Shown here piece after piece: positions 16,694 through 26,182 of a stretch of DNA of 64,000 nucleotides (position 1 is its first letter; the number at the start of each line of letters is the position of its first letter). A program made the position numbers and the translations under genes. This DNA is from G963692885 sp964658655 (GTDB lineage: Bacteria > Acidobacteriota > Terriglobia > Terriglobales > Acidobacteriaceae), in assembly GCA_964658655.1 (NCBI GenBank), contig CAZZZL010000006.1:1-64000 (forward strand). Direction: 5' to 3'. Below the pieces are notes generated by a model. The model searched no databases, was not told where the DNA came from, and saw nothing but the letters and a program-made list of their open reading frames with translations.

Positions 16694-18439
16694 ATGAAGC
16701 CGGGTAAATTTTCGTTACTGCTATCTATGGTGTTCTATGGCTCGTCCATTTTTTGTGGCGTGCAGCCGGCCGTCGTCATCGCTCAGCAGTCGGCAACGCC
16801 TGCCGGTGCGCAGACGGCCGATCCATGGTGGAAGCATGCGGTGATTTACGAGATTTATCCGCGAAGCTTTCAGGATTCGGATGGAGACGGGGTCGGCGAC
16901 ATCAAGGGAATCGAATCGCGCTTAGGGTATCTCGAAGACCTGGGTGTGAATGCAATCTGGATCACGCCGATGTATCCTTCGCCCGGGATTGACTACGGCT
17001 ACGACATCTCGAACTACACCGCGATCGATCCGGAATACGGCACGATGGCGGATTTCGAGCGCCTGGTAGCGGAGGCGAAGAAGCATAATATTCGCGTCAT
17101 CATGGACTATGTGATTAACCATACCTCCGACCAGAGTGCATGGTTCAAAGAGTCACGCTCGTCGCGGACTAATCCGAAACGCGACTGGTATATCTGGCGC
17201 GATGGTAAAGGGCCGGGGCAGCCGCCGAATAACTGGGAGTCGTGGTTCGGACACTCTGCATGGACCTATGACGAGAAGACCGGCCAGTGGTATTACCACT
17301 ATTTCTACTCGCAGCAGCCGGACCTGAACTGGCGTAATCCTGCAGTGCATAAGGCAATGGAAGATGTGCTGCGTTTCTGGATGGACAAAGGCGTGGCAGG
17401 TTTCCGTATCGATGCAGTGTCGCGGCTATTTGAGGATCCCGGACTGCATGATGATCCGCTGCTTCCGGGCTATAACGTTTATGGCGATCGGAATATTCAG
17501 CATAAGTACACCGATAACTATCCGGAAGTACACGATGTACTAAAGGAATTGAACAAGGTGGTCAGCAAGTATCCCGGCGACCCGGTGCTGATTACCGAGG
17601 CAGATGAACCGAATGTGACGGAGCTGACGAAGCTTTACGGCAATGGCGATGAAGTGCAATTGCCGATGGATTTCCAGATTGCCGATCTGAACAAGCTGTC
17701 AGCGCCCGGATTTCGTAAGCTCTTCAATGACATCGAGGACAATACCGCGCACGGACAGCCTGAATATTTCTTCAGTAATCATGATCAGCCGCGGCAGTGG
17801 GACAGGTACGGCGACGGTGTCCACAACGATCAGATCGCGAAGCTGATGGCAGCGTTACTGCTAATGACGCGGGGCACGCCGCAGATGTATTACGGCGAAG
17901 AGATTGGTATGCGGACAACGGACCCGGCGCGGATCGAAGACGTTCATGATCCGATCGGCAAACTTGGCTGGCCAAAAGAAAAGGGTCGCGACGGAGAGCG
18001 CACGCCGATGCAGTGGACGGCCGGCCCCGAAGCGGGCTTCACTACGTCGGGCAAGCCGTGGATCAAGGTGCCTCCAAGCGCAGCGAAGGACAATGTTGCA
18101 ACTGAAGAAAAAGATCCAAATTCCATCTTCAACGCTTACAAGAAACTGCTGGCATTGCGTAAGAGCGAACCGGCGCTGCGTGACGGCAGCTACCAGTCTG
18201 TTGATAACGAAAATCCTTATGTATTTTCGTTTCTGCGCAAGAGCGGGACAGACACGGTACTGGTGTCGCTCAATATGAGCGACCAGCCGCGCACAGTGAA
18301 CCTGAAGGGTGTAGAGAAAACTCTGGAAGCGGCGCGGGCCGCGCCACTTTATACGTCACCTTCGATTGCGGATGCGAGCATTCCACTGGACAAGATCCAG
18401 CTCGCACCCTTTGGCGTACTGGTCGTTACCGTGCGCTAG
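16694..18439 (+). CDS. Secreted GH13 alpha-glucosidase / oligo-1,6-glucosidase-like
   Basis: A 581-residue protein with a signal peptide (cleavage near residue 30, after VVIAQQ) and a complete GH13 TIM barrel. Conserved regions in order: VIMDYVINHTS, GFRIDAVSRLF (nucleophile Asp), LITEADEPN (acid/base Glu) and FFSNHDQPR (transition-state Asp). The extra motif QPDLN at region V is the mark of the oligo-1,6-glucosidase/alpha-glucosidase subfamilies. A calcium site is suggested by DSDGDGVGD near residue 64. It should cleave short alpha-glucosides in the periplasm or outside. An AGGA-type ribosome site precedes the ATG. The 3' end overlaps the convergent hydrolase gene by 14 bp. Confidence 0.9.
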   Translation: MKPGKFSLLLSMVFYGSSIFCGVQPAVVIAQQSATPAGAQTADPWWKHAVIYEIYPRSFQDSDGDGVGDIKGIESRLGYLEDLGVNAIWITPMYPSPGIDYGYDISNYTAIDPEYGTMADFERLVAEAKKHNIRVIMDYVINHTSDQSAWFKESRSSRTNPKRDWYIWRDGKGPGQPPNNWESWFGHSAWTYDEKTGQWYYHYFYSQQPDLNWRNPAVHKAMEDVLRFWMDKGVAGFRIDAVSRLFEDPGLHDDPLLPGYNVYGDRNIQHKYTDNYPEVHDVLKELNKVVSKYPGDPVLITEADEPNVTELTKLYGNGDEVQLPMDFQIADLNKLSAPGFRKLFNDIEDNTAHGQPEYFFSNHDQPRQWDRYGDGVHNDQIAKLMAALLLMTRGTPQMYYGEEIGMRTTDPARIEDVHDPIGKLGWPKEKGRDGERTPMQWTAGPEAGFTTSGKPWIKVPPSAAKDNVATEEKDPNSIFNAYKKLLALRKSEPALRDGSYQSVDNENPYVFSFLRKSGTDTVLVSLNMSDQPRTVNLKGVEKTLEAARAAPLYTSPSIADASIPLDKIQLAPFGVLVVTVR

Positions 18440-19400
18440 TCTTTGTGGAGGAGGGAGCCGGGCTGGTTGATTCGGCCTGCGGCGAAGATGTCAAACGCAG
18501 GGGCTGTGCCTGGAAGAAGCTGTCGATGGCAGAGTCACGCTTCCATGGTTCGAGAAAACGCAGCAGCGCCTGATTGACAATATCGGGCTGCTCTTCATGC
18601 GGCAGATGCCCGCATTGAGGAATCGACAGGAACTCAGGGTGGTTGGCGTGATGATGCCAGACCTCGCGAAAGTTCCACATCTTCCCGCCGGCGGCGAAAT
18701 CTTCACCCCACATGACGAGAGTCGGACAATCAATTTTCTTACCTCGGTCGTGCTTGTCCTGCTGCACGTCGATCTCACCTGCCCGGTAGTCGTTAAAGGC
18801 ACCGGTCAGTGCGCCGGGACGGCTATAGGCTTCTGCGTAGGTCGCGATGTCCCCGGGCGACAGTGCGTTCGAGTTGTAGCACCAGCTGGAAAATATAAAA
18901 CGCAGCCATACCTCTTCACGGCCGGTGATCAAAGCTTCCGGAAGTTCAGGCACACTGTTGAAAAGGAAAAGCCAGTGACTGCGCGCCACATCGGCGTTCA
19001 TCTTTTCGAAGATGGTGAGGGTCGGGATATTATCCATCACCACGAGACGTTCCAGGGCCTGCGGATGATCCTTGGCGAAGCGAGTGGCAACGCGGGCACC
19101 GCGGTCATGGCCGATGATGGGTGCACGCTTGATGCCAAGATGGCGCATGAGTTCGAGGATGTCGCGGGCCATGGTCTTCTTGTCATAGCCGCTGGCGGGT
19201 TTGCCGGTATCGCCATAGCCACGCAGGTCGGGAACTATGACGCGATAATGCTCGGCCAGCACGGGGATCTGGTGACGCCAGGCGTACCACGTCTCGGGAA
19301 AGCCGTGGAGCAGGAGGATAGGCGGTCCTTCGCCGGCTTCGACGTAATGCATGTCGATTGCATTTACGGTAGCGGTGTGGTGGGTCAGCGAAGCATTCAT
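18426..19400 (-). CDS. Alpha/beta hydrolase, epoxide-hydrolase / haloacid-dehalogenase-like
   Basis: A 324-residue alpha/beta hydrolase. The oxyanion region is LLLHGFPETWYAWR (H-G-F-P), the nucleophile elbow is GHDRGARVA with Asp as nucleophile, and the catalytic His lies in IPQCGHLPHEEQP. An Asp nucleophile separates epoxide hydrolases and haloalkane/fluoroacetate dehalogenases from esterases. The substrate cannot be fixed. The last ~35 residues are Ser/Pro/Ala-rich, have no homology and lie partly over the end of the GH13 gene, so the stop may have been moved by drift. No signal peptide, so it is cytoplasmic. Neighbours on both sides are exported hydrolases on the other strand. Confidence 0.85.
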   Translation of the reverse strand: MNASLTHHTATVNAIDMHYVEAGEGPPILLLHGFPETWYAWRHQIPVLAEHYRVIVPDLRGYGDTGKPASGYDKKTMARDILELMRHLGIKRAPIIGHDRGARVATRFAKDHPQALERLVVMDNIPTLTIFEKMNADVARSHWLFLFNSVPELPEALITGREEVWLRFIFSSWCYNSNALSPGDIATYAEAYSRPGALTGAFNDYRAGEIDVQQDKHDRGKKIDCPTLVMWGEDFAAGGKMWNFREVWHHHANHPEFLSIPQCGHLPHEEQPDIVNQALLRFLEPWKRDSAIDSFFQAQPLRLTSSPQAESTSPAPSSTKTSAR

Positions 19401-19613
19401 GTTTTCTCCGGTCGGGCTCAGTTAGGAGACTGTGGACCCCGCGAATTCGTTGCCTGCGCGGCGCGACTATTCTTTGATGACGCACTGGTCGCCAGGTCGC
19501 ATCCTCACCGGACGGTGCTGTTTTCCATGGATTCAATTGCCTGTGTCCATGATACAAATTGAGAACATTTTGACGCGCCCGGCCTGTTTTTCCAAACTAA
19601 TAAGGAAATCTTC

Positions 19614-20984
19614 TTGCCCTCACTCCATACGTTTTCATACTGCCGCAAGTTCTTCGTACCGATGACCCTGGTTTTCATGCTGGCATCTGCCGCACCCGGA
19701 CTTCATAGCCAGACTACGCTCCCTGGTGCGGCGGCCGATATCGTCATCAAGAACGCAACGGTGATGACGGCTTCGCATGGCACTTTGCAACATGGCAATG
19801 TCTGGGTGCATGACGGCAAGATCGCAGGTGTAGGCGCGACGGTCAACGCACCGGCCGATGCAAAGGTTGTCGATGCAACAGGCAAATATGTCACGCCGGG
19901 CATCATCGATCCGCATTCGCATTCTGCACTGGGCGATGACATCAACGAAGCTACCAGTCCGGTAACACCGTCGATGATGATGATCGATGCCTTCGACAAC
20001 AGCGATGCCGCTCTTTACCAGGCGCTTGCAGGAGGTGTGACGACAGAGCTGCTGCTGCATGGATCCGCGAACATGATCGGCGGCCAGGCCGTGGTGATCA
20101 AGAACAAGTTTGGTTTGTCGCGTGAGCAGATGCTCTTCCCAAATGCACCGCGATCGATCAAGTTTGCAAGCGGCGAAAATCCGAAACGGGTGTACGGCGG
20201 ACGTGATCAATTGCCTTCTACACGCATGGGTAACTTCGAGGTGATGCGCCAGTCGTTCGAAGATGCGAAAGCTTACATGGCAAGCTGGGATGCATATAAC
20301 GCGAAGGTTGCGAAAAATGACAAGGACGCAGTTGCCCCAAAACGCGACCTCAAGCTTGAAGCGCTGGCGGAGGTGCTGCGCGGCAAGTTGTACGTGCAAA
20401 TCCACTGTTATCGCGCAGATGAATTCCTGACCGAAGAAGCGATTGCCAAGGAGTATGGCTACAAGATTCGAGCCTTTCATCATGCGCTCGAGATGTACAA
20501 GGTAGGGGACAAGATTGCGCCAACCGGGACGGCGATAGCGACCTTCGCTGACTGGTGGGGCTATAAAGATGAGGCATGGGACGCGATTCCGTGGAATGCC
20601 ACGATGAGTATGCGCGAAGGAATTCGCGTGGCGCTCAAGAGCGATTCGAATGACTTTGTTCGCAGGTTGAACCAGGAAGCCGGCAAGATGGTCCACTACG
20701 GTGATGCGACGGAGGATGAGGCCATCCAGATGATTACGCTCAACCCGGCGTGGATTATCGGCGTCGACGAAAAAACGGGTTCGATCGATACCGGCAAGGA
20801 CGCGGACCTGGTCATCTGGAATATGGACCCGCTGTCAACGTATGCTCGCGCGGAGAAAGTCTATATCGATGGCGACCTTTTCTTTGACAGCAGCCTACCG
20901 GGATTTGGCACGACACACTTTCATGGCGTGATGCATAGCGCCGGCTTCTCAGGTAACGACGATGAAGATGGAGGTGGCCTGTGA
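19614..20984 (+). CDS. Secreted amidohydrolase family protein (metal site intact)
   Basis: A 456-residue protein with a signal peptide and an amidohydrolase (imidazolonepropionase-like) fold. An N-terminal beta-sandwich with DIVIKNATVMTASHG leads to the metal motif PGIIDPHSHSALG (H-x-H). Further ligands are likely His in VQIHCYRADE and in AFHHALE, and an Asp in LKSDSND. The C-terminal KDADLVIWNMDPL is typical of the fold. Such secreted enzymes hydrolyse amide, peptide or cyclic amide bonds; the substrate is unknown. The TTG start at 19614 has AAGGAAA about 8 nt upstream; an ATG at 19662 would also leave a signal peptide. The stop overlaps the next gene's GTG (GTGA), so the two are coupled. 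Confidence 0.87.
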   Translation: MPSLHTFSYCRKFFVPMTLVFMLASAAPGLHSQTTLPGAAADIVIKNATVMTASHGTLQHGNVWVHDGKIAGVGATVNAPADAKVVDATGKYVTPGIIDPHSHSALGDDINEATSPVTPSMMMIDAFDNSDAALYQALAGGVTTELLLHGSANMIGGQAVVIKNKFGLSREQMLFPNAPRSIKFASGENPKRVYGGRDQLPSTRMGNFEVMRQSFEDAKAYMASWDAYNAKVAKNDKDAVAPKRDLKLEALAEVLRGKLYVQIHCYRADEFLTEEAIAKEYGYKIRAFHHALEMYKVGDKIAPTGTAIATFADWWGYKDEAWDAIPWNATMSMREGIRVALKSDSNDFVRRLNQEAGKMVHYGDATEDEAIQMITLNPAWIIGVDEKTGSIDTGKDADLVIWNMDPLSTYARAEKVYIDGDLFFDSSLPGFGTTHFHGVMHSAGFSGNDDEDGGGL

Positions 20985-22357
20985 AGACTGCTTTCATCAA
21001 GAGAACGCTGGCGACCGTGTGCCTGCTGGCTTGCAGTATCGACGGCTGGGCCCAGATGACGGGCGACAGAGTCCCAGCTGTCAATGGCCCGAACCGAACC
21101 ACGCTCGATCCGCCAAAAATCGTCGCGATCACTGGCGGAAAGCTGCTGACCGTGACGCACGGGACAATCGAGAACGGCGTCATCTTACTCGAGAATGGGA
21201 AGATATCGGCAATTGGAACAGCGGCTACGACGAAAATTCCGAAGGGCGCGCAGATATTCGATGCAAAGGGAATGACTGTTTATCCTGGGCTGTTCGATGC
21301 AGAGACCAACCTTGGCCTGACCGAGGTTTCTGCTGACGAAAACAGTAACGACCTGGTGGAATTGAGCGACGAGATCCAGCCGCAGATGAGGGTAGTGGAT
21401 GCATTCCGCGCAGAGACGGTGCGCATCCCGGTGAACCGTATTAACGGCGTGACCAATGCAATTGTCGCGCCGGCATCGGGAGATTCTATTGCCGGTCAGG
21501 ATGCGCTGATCCAGCTGTACGGGCGAGATCGCGACACGATGATCGTAACGCCGGATATTGCGCTGGCAATGAATTTCGAAGGCGATGTCCGGCGAAAGGG
21601 ACGCGGGCCGGGAGGCAGCAAATTCCCGTCAACGCGCATGGGCGTCGCGTCGCAGCTTCGCCAGACATTCATTGACGCCCAGGCCTACATGAAGGAGCAA
21701 TCGGCGCCGGTGAAGGCAGATGGCAAGGGAAGTCCCCCGAAGAAAGACCTGAAATATGAGGCGCTGATCCCGTATCTGAAAGGCGAAAAGCCGGTCGTCT
21801 TTGGTGCGTATGAAAGCTACGAAGTCGAAGTGGCGATGGGCATTGCGAAGGAATTTCATCTGAAGGTGATTCTGAATCACGTCACGCATGCGCAAGATGT
21901 CCTGGACACCATCGCTTCTTATCATGTGCCGGTCATTATCGGCTCGATCTATGACGCGCCGAGTGCGAACGAGCGCTACGATGCCGTGTATTCGCTGCCA
22001 GCAGAGCTGCAGAAGCGCGGGGTGAAGATTGCCTTTTCTTCGCTTAGCAACGGTCCGGTCTCCGATAGCCGCAATCTCCCCTATGCAGCCGGCTACGCGG
22101 TCGCCTATGGGCTGCCGTATGACGAAGCGCTAAAGGCGATCACGCTGAATCCGGCAGAGATGTTCGGCGTGGGCGACAAGCTTGGATCGCTCGATGTCGG
22201 CAAAGTAGGGAATGTCGTGATTGCCAATGGGGATCCGCTGGATGTGCGCACTTCAGTCAAGCAGGTGTTCATTGGCGGCGTGCCTATTCCGATGAGCAGT
22301 CGTCAGACAGAGCTGCGGGATGAGTATCTACCGTTGATACATAAATCTCAGCCCTGA
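20981..22357 (+). CDS. Amidohydrolase-like protein lacking metal ligands
   Basis: A 458-residue paralogue of the preceding gene, with its own signal peptide (TLATVCLLACSIDGWA) and the same block order: KLLTVTHGTIENGVILLENG, then PGLFDAETNLGL where active members have PGxxDxHxH. The HxH pair is therefore replaced by Glu and Asn. The block corresponding to IHCYRADE reads FGAYESYEVE, without His, and the Asp block reads AFSSLSNGP. Only the His in ILNHVTH remains. The fold is intact (KVGNVVIANGDPL at the C-terminus), so it is probably a non-catalytic or differently acting partner. The GTG start overlaps the stop of the catalytic paralogue, suggesting equal co-production. Confidence 0.85.
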   Translation: MKTAFIKRTLATVCLLACSIDGWAQMTGDRVPAVNGPNRTTLDPPKIVAITGGKLLTVTHGTIENGVILLENGKISAIGTAATTKIPKGAQIFDAKGMTVYPGLFDAETNLGLTEVSADENSNDLVELSDEIQPQMRVVDAFRAETVRIPVNRINGVTNAIVAPASGDSIAGQDALIQLYGRDRDTMIVTPDIALAMNFEGDVRRKGRGPGGSKFPSTRMGVASQLRQTFIDAQAYMKEQSAPVKADGKGSPPKKDLKYEALIPYLKGEKPVVFGAYESYEVEVAMGIAKEFHLKVILNHVTHAQDVLDTIASYHVPVIIGSIYDAPSANERYDAVYSLPAELQKRGVKIAFSSLSNGPVSDSRNLPYAAGYAVAYGLPYDEALKAITLNPAEMFGVGDKLGSLDVGKVGNVVIANGDPLDVRTSVKQVFIGGVPIPMSSRQTELRDEYLPLIHKSQP

Positions 22358-22411
22358 TTCAACAAGATTTTCAGCGACAGATTTTGCACCTAGAGCCGCC
22401 TTGACAGCAGG

Positions 22412-24667
22412 CTAGGTAAAGATCAGGTGGCCGCCCTTCACCAGGTCAGAATGCGGAATGGTGGTCCCGGCAAGCAGCCGATCGTTAAATGTGACGCTCG
22501 CTTTCAGCTTTGCACCGGTCTTGTCATCGATGACAAGCGTATTGCCGTTTTCGAGATGAACGGTGGCGCGTTGGAAGAGTGGTGCGCTGAGAATGTACTC
22601 CGGCCTGGCGGGGCAAAGTACGAAGAGGCCGAGTGCGTTGATGACATACCAGGCGGCCATTGAACCGGTATCTTCATCGCCTGCGAAGGTCGACGAAGTG
22701 TAGAGTTCATCCATCACGCGGCGCGTCCAGTAGCGTGTGCGATCAGGCCGGCCGGCGACCGCGAAAACTCCCAAGACATGATGCACAGGTTGATTGCTAT
22801 GCGCATACTGGCCAAATTGAACGGCGGCCATTTCTGACATTTCATGAATCTCGTCGCCGTAGCTGCCGATGTGGAAATCCGTTGACATGGTGATCATTTT
22901 CTCGAGTGTGAGGACTGCCTTTTCATTGCCGCCCAGTGCTTCGATCAGGCCCGGCATATCGTGTGGTGCGTCCCATCGATGCTGCCAGGGACCACCCTCG
23001 ACGTAAGGACTACCCCACTTGAATTCGTCAAATGACTCGATCCACTTGCCGTCAGAGTTCTTGCCGCGCGGGAAGCCGATCTCCTTATCGAAAACGTGGC
23101 GCCAGTTGGTCGAACGCTTCATGAACATTTCGTAGTCTGCTGTATTGCCGACGGCTTTTGCGACCTGCGCTATGCAGAAGTCACCATAGGCTGCGTCGGT
23201 GGTTTCGGCAACAGACTGACCGACGCGATCTTCCGGGACATAACCGAGCTTGAGATATTCCTCGATGCCGCGACGACCGTAGCCGGCAGACGGATCGCCG
23301 ACTTGCGTCGCGTGTTTCTTCAGGGCGGCGTAAGCGCTCTCGATATCGAATCCCTTGATGCCTTTTTCTGCAGCTTCGCCAAATACCGAATCGATCAGGC
23401 TGCCTGTCATGCAGGCGCGATAGCCGGGGCAGGGAAATTGAGGCAGCCAGCCACCTTCCTTGTAGGCGTTGACCCACGACTGCAAAATCTCCCCGAGTCG
23501 TTCGGGGAAGAGCAGTGACATGAGTGGATACCAAGCGCGATAGACATCCCAGTAACCGTGGTCTGCGTACATGACGCCGGGTTCGATCGAGCCCTTATAC
23601 GGGCTCCGGTGATGCACGCCGCCGTGGGGGTCGGGCTCATGCCAGACACGCGGAAACAACAGTGTGCGATAGAGGCAGGAGTAAAAAGTCTCCTGCTGTT
23701 CCCGGGTGCCGCCAGTGATCTCAATCCTGTTCAGATACTTGTTCCAGGTGCCGGCACCCTGCTGCCTGAGTGCTTCGACGGATGTAGTGCCGATCTCTCG
23801 ATCGAGGTTGAATTGAGCCTGTTCATAAGAGATGAAAGACGTTGCAATGCGCACTTCCAGCGATGCAGTGCCGGCTGGCAGGTGCACCATCGAGATGCAG
23901 TGGTCCTTCAACGTCTTGGTCTCGACCTTCTGCCAAATCGTCGAGAACTTCATGACGTAGTAGCATGCAAACCCTGGCTGAACGCCGCCGGAATTTGCAG
24001 AGGAGATGAAGCGGATGGTGCGACCCGCGGTGTCCTCATGTACATCCTGCGGCTTGCCGTTGGGAACGTCGAAGAGGAAGCCGCGGTTCTCCTGACCGCT
24101 GTATTCAATCGCGATGAGTGCGCAGCGCTCGGTGGGGATAAGTTCCGCATCGATACTGTAGCGGAGCAGTTTCAAACGCATCGAGTGTGGATGCAGGGCT
24201 GCATCCTCCGGCCGATAGGAAGATGCGCGTACGCCGGGACCAGGCTTGACCGTGCCGCTGAATGGCAGGAAGGTGGCGTGGCCGTAATCGCCCAGCCAGG
24301 GGCTCAGCTGATGGGTCGAGCGGAAGCCCTGGATACGCCTCTCGCCGGGATGAAACATCCACTCCGTGTCGGCGAAAGACTGCAGCGTCCAGTGAGCCAT
24401 ACCGAAGGGCATGGCTGCGATTGGCAGCGTGTTGCCGCGCGAAAAGCTGATGGTCGATGCAGTGCCTTGCAGCAGGTTTACCAGCGAGACGGGGTCTGCA
24501 GCGCTTTCGGCGCCACTCGTCCGCTTCTCACTTTCCGCACTGCCCATCGTGTTCGAAGCCAAGGCTGCCGGCGCATGTACGGATGCAGCCACCATCGCAA
24601 GCGCGGAGCCTTTGAGGAAGTTGCGGCGATCTGCGGAGGGAAGCTGCGGCTTGCGTTTATCACTCAC
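22412..24667 (-). CDS. GH92 family alpha-mannosidase, Tat-exported
   Basis: A 751-residue glycoside hydrolase of family 92, calcium-dependent exo-alpha-mannosidases acting mostly on alpha-1,2 or related linkages. The N-terminus has a twin-arginine signal (DRRNFLKGSALAMV, then Ala-rich). Family blocks include NTLPIAAMPFGM, GFRSTHQLSPWLGDYGH, the catalytic-domain start GTWNKYLNRIEITGG, YADHGYWDVYRAWYPLMSL, and the C-terminal AGDEDTGSMAAWYVINALG. Linkage specificity is not predictable from the sequence alone. The start is GTG with AAGGA upstream. It is divergent from the SGNH hydrolase gene, with a candidate operator in the shared region, so the two may be co-regulated for host or plant glycan breakdown. 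Confidence 0.9.
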   Translation of the reverse strand: MSDKRKPQLPSADRRNFLKGSALAMVAASVHAPAALASNTMGSAESEKRTSGAESAADPVSLVNLLQGTASTISFSRGNTLPIAAMPFGMAHWTLQSFADTEWMFHPGERRIQGFRSTHQLSPWLGDYGHATFLPFSGTVKPGPGVRASSYRPEDAALHPHSMRLKLLRYSIDAELIPTERCALIAIEYSGQENRGFLFDVPNGKPQDVHEDTAGRTIRFISSANSGGVQPGFACYYVMKFSTIWQKVETKTLKDHCISMVHLPAGTASLEVRIATSFISYEQAQFNLDREIGTTSVEALRQQGAGTWNKYLNRIEITGGTREQQETFYSCLYRTLLFPRVWHEPDPHGGVHHRSPYKGSIEPGVMYADHGYWDVYRAWYPLMSLLFPERLGEILQSWVNAYKEGGWLPQFPCPGYRACMTGSLIDSVFGEAAEKGIKGFDIESAYAALKKHATQVGDPSAGYGRRGIEEYLKLGYVPEDRVGQSVAETTDAAYGDFCIAQVAKAVGNTADYEMFMKRSTNWRHVFDKEIGFPRGKNSDGKWIESFDEFKWGSPYVEGGPWQHRWDAPHDMPGLIEALGGNEKAVLTLEKMITMSTDFHIGSYGDEIHEMSEMAAVQFGQYAHSNQPVHHVLGVFAVAGRPDRTRYWTRRVMDELYTSSTFAGDEDTGSMAAWYVINALGLFVLCPARPEYILSAPLFQRATVHLENGNTLVIDDKTGAKLKASVTFNDRLLAGTTIPHSDLVKGGHLIFT

Positions 24668-24753
24668 AATGTTTTCCTTATAGCGGTCAGATGAAACCTG
24701 CCACTCGAACTGATTTGCGATGCGGTGGGGCGGTCGCTATTACTGATGCTATA

Positions 24754-24767
24754 TGGTATCGTTTCCA
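24754..24767. promoter_or_regulatory. LacI-family-like operator between GH92 and SGNH genes
   Basis: TGGTATCGTTTCCA matches the symmetric pattern TGGAAACGTTTCCA at 12 of 14 positions, with a central CG. It lies 87 bp from both start codons. No LacI-type gene is adjacent. Confidence 0.35.
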
Positions 24768-24853
24768 CGTTTGCGCGGGCGCTCGTAAAAGACTGTCGAA
24801 GATGACAGGAGCATGTGAGTGGCAAGCGAGTTCCTGCAGCGCGGAGGGTTGGG

Positions 24854-26098
24854 ATGCATTTCAAGCTGAAAATGACGGCGGCGCTGGCATGCTTTGCGGG
24901 CTGCGTAGCGAGTGCCCAGGATTTCTCACTCCACAATGGTGACCGTGTGCTCTTTTACGGCGACAGCATCACGGACCAGCGGCTCTACACGCGCGATGTC
25001 GAGATGTATACGCGGACGCGCTTTCCTGATCTGGACGTGTCGTTTACGAACTCCGGGGTTGGCGGGGACTCCGTTGTCGGTGGAGCGCGCGGCACCATCA
25101 CGCCGAGGCTGGAACGCGATGTATTTCCGTTCAAGCCAACAGTCATCACGGTGATGCTCGGCATGAACGACGGGCACTACCACGAGTTCGATCCGTCGGT
25201 AGAGCTGGCCTATGAGACTGGCTATCGTTACATCCTGGACGCGTTCCAGAAGCAGCTGCCGGAGGCTAAGGTGTTCCTGATTCAGCCTTCCCCCTACGAC
25301 GACATCACGCGTCCGCCCATGTTCCAGGGTGGCTACAACGGCGTACTTCTGAAGATGAGTGACGCGGACGCGAAGTTCGCGGACGAACGCAAGCTGGGAC
25401 TCGCCGACTTCAACACTGCTGTAAATGCGACGCTCACCAAAGCCAACCAAGCCAATGCAGGATTGGCACAGACACTGATCGTTGACCGCGTTCACCCCGG
25501 GCCGCAGGTGCATTGGATCATGGCAGACGCACTCCTGAAAGCAATGCATGCGTCTCCGATCATTTCAAAGGTGGCTCTGCAGTTTGGACAGAAGACCGCA
25601 GCGACCCAGACCAATGCGACTGTGACTGCGCTGACGCATGCGACCGGCAGTATGAGCTGGACGGAGACCGAGAATGCACTGCCGCTGCCTTTACCAGTGG
25701 GCGACGATCCGGCGATGGCGCTGGTGGTGCAGAGCTCGACGCTGGTGGCCGACCTTGACCAGGAGACACTCAGCGTTTCCGGCCTGGGTGTCGCCCAGTA
25801 TGCACTTGAGATTGATGGACAGCATGTGGGCAATTACAGCGCATCCGCACTCGAAAGTGGGATTAACCTCGCGACCGAACGAACTCCAATGATCGAGCAG
25901 GCGAAGGTCGTCGAACGGGATGTTGACCTGCATCAACAGCTCGAAGTGCTGCGCTACTCACAGATCGTCCGTGACCCAGCCGCAGAAACTACGCCTGCTG
26001 CCATTCAAACGCTTTCCGATGCGATTGCCAGAGTGCAGGAGCAGGCAAGGAAGGATGCGCAGCCACGTGCTCATCGCTACAAGTTGACCAAGATCTAA
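24854..26098 (+). CDS. Secreted SGNH/GDSL hydrolase
   Basis: A 414-residue protein with a signal peptide (cleavage after CVASAQ) and an SGNH esterase domain at about residues 25-240. Block I is VLFYGDSITDQ (catalytic Ser), block II GVGGDS (Gly), block III LGMNDG (Asn), block V DRVHPGPQVH (Asp and His). The remaining ~170 residues form a second region without recognised catalytic motifs, possibly helical at its end. Such proteins remove acetyl or acyl groups from carbohydrates. The ATG has GCGGAGG 7 nt upstream; an in-frame GTG at 24815 would destroy the signal peptide. It is divergent from GH92, compatible with deacylation preceding mannose release. Confidence 0.88.
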   Translation: MHFKLKMTAALACFAGCVASAQDFSLHNGDRVLFYGDSITDQRLYTRDVEMYTRTRFPDLDVSFTNSGVGGDSVVGGARGTITPRLERDVFPFKPTVITVMLGMNDGHYHEFDPSVELAYETGYRYILDAFQKQLPEAKVFLIQPSPYDDITRPPMFQGGYNGVLLKMSDADAKFADERKLGLADFNTAVNATLTKANQANAGLAQTLIVDRVHPGPQVHWIMADALLKAMHASPIISKVALQFGQKTAATQTNATVTALTHATGSMSWTETENALPLPLPVGDDPAMALVVQSSTLVADLDQETLSVSGLGVAQYALEIDGQHVGNYSASALESGINLATERTPMIEQAKVVERDVDLHQQLEVLRYSQIVRDPAAETTPAAIQTLSDAIARVQEQARKDAQPRAHRYKLTKI

Positions 26099-26182
26099 AC
26101 GGCGATCTGATAGCGGTCTGGATGGGCTCCCGCTGGAGCACCGCAATCAAACCTGTGCCATACGGCTGGCTGTGGTCAGGAG

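Noticed and set aside
18597..19562. A 321-codon plus-strand frame over the alpha/beta hydrolase gene
   Set aside because: The minus-strand frame has the full catalytic motif set; the plus frame has none.
19635..20696. A 353-codon minus-strand frame over the first amidohydrolase
   Set aside because: Composition and lack of motifs mark it as a shadow of the plus-strand gene.
23558..24694. A 378-codon plus-strand frame over the GH92 gene
   Set aside because: The minus frame contains all GH92 blocks and a twin-arginine signal; the plus frame has no family signature.
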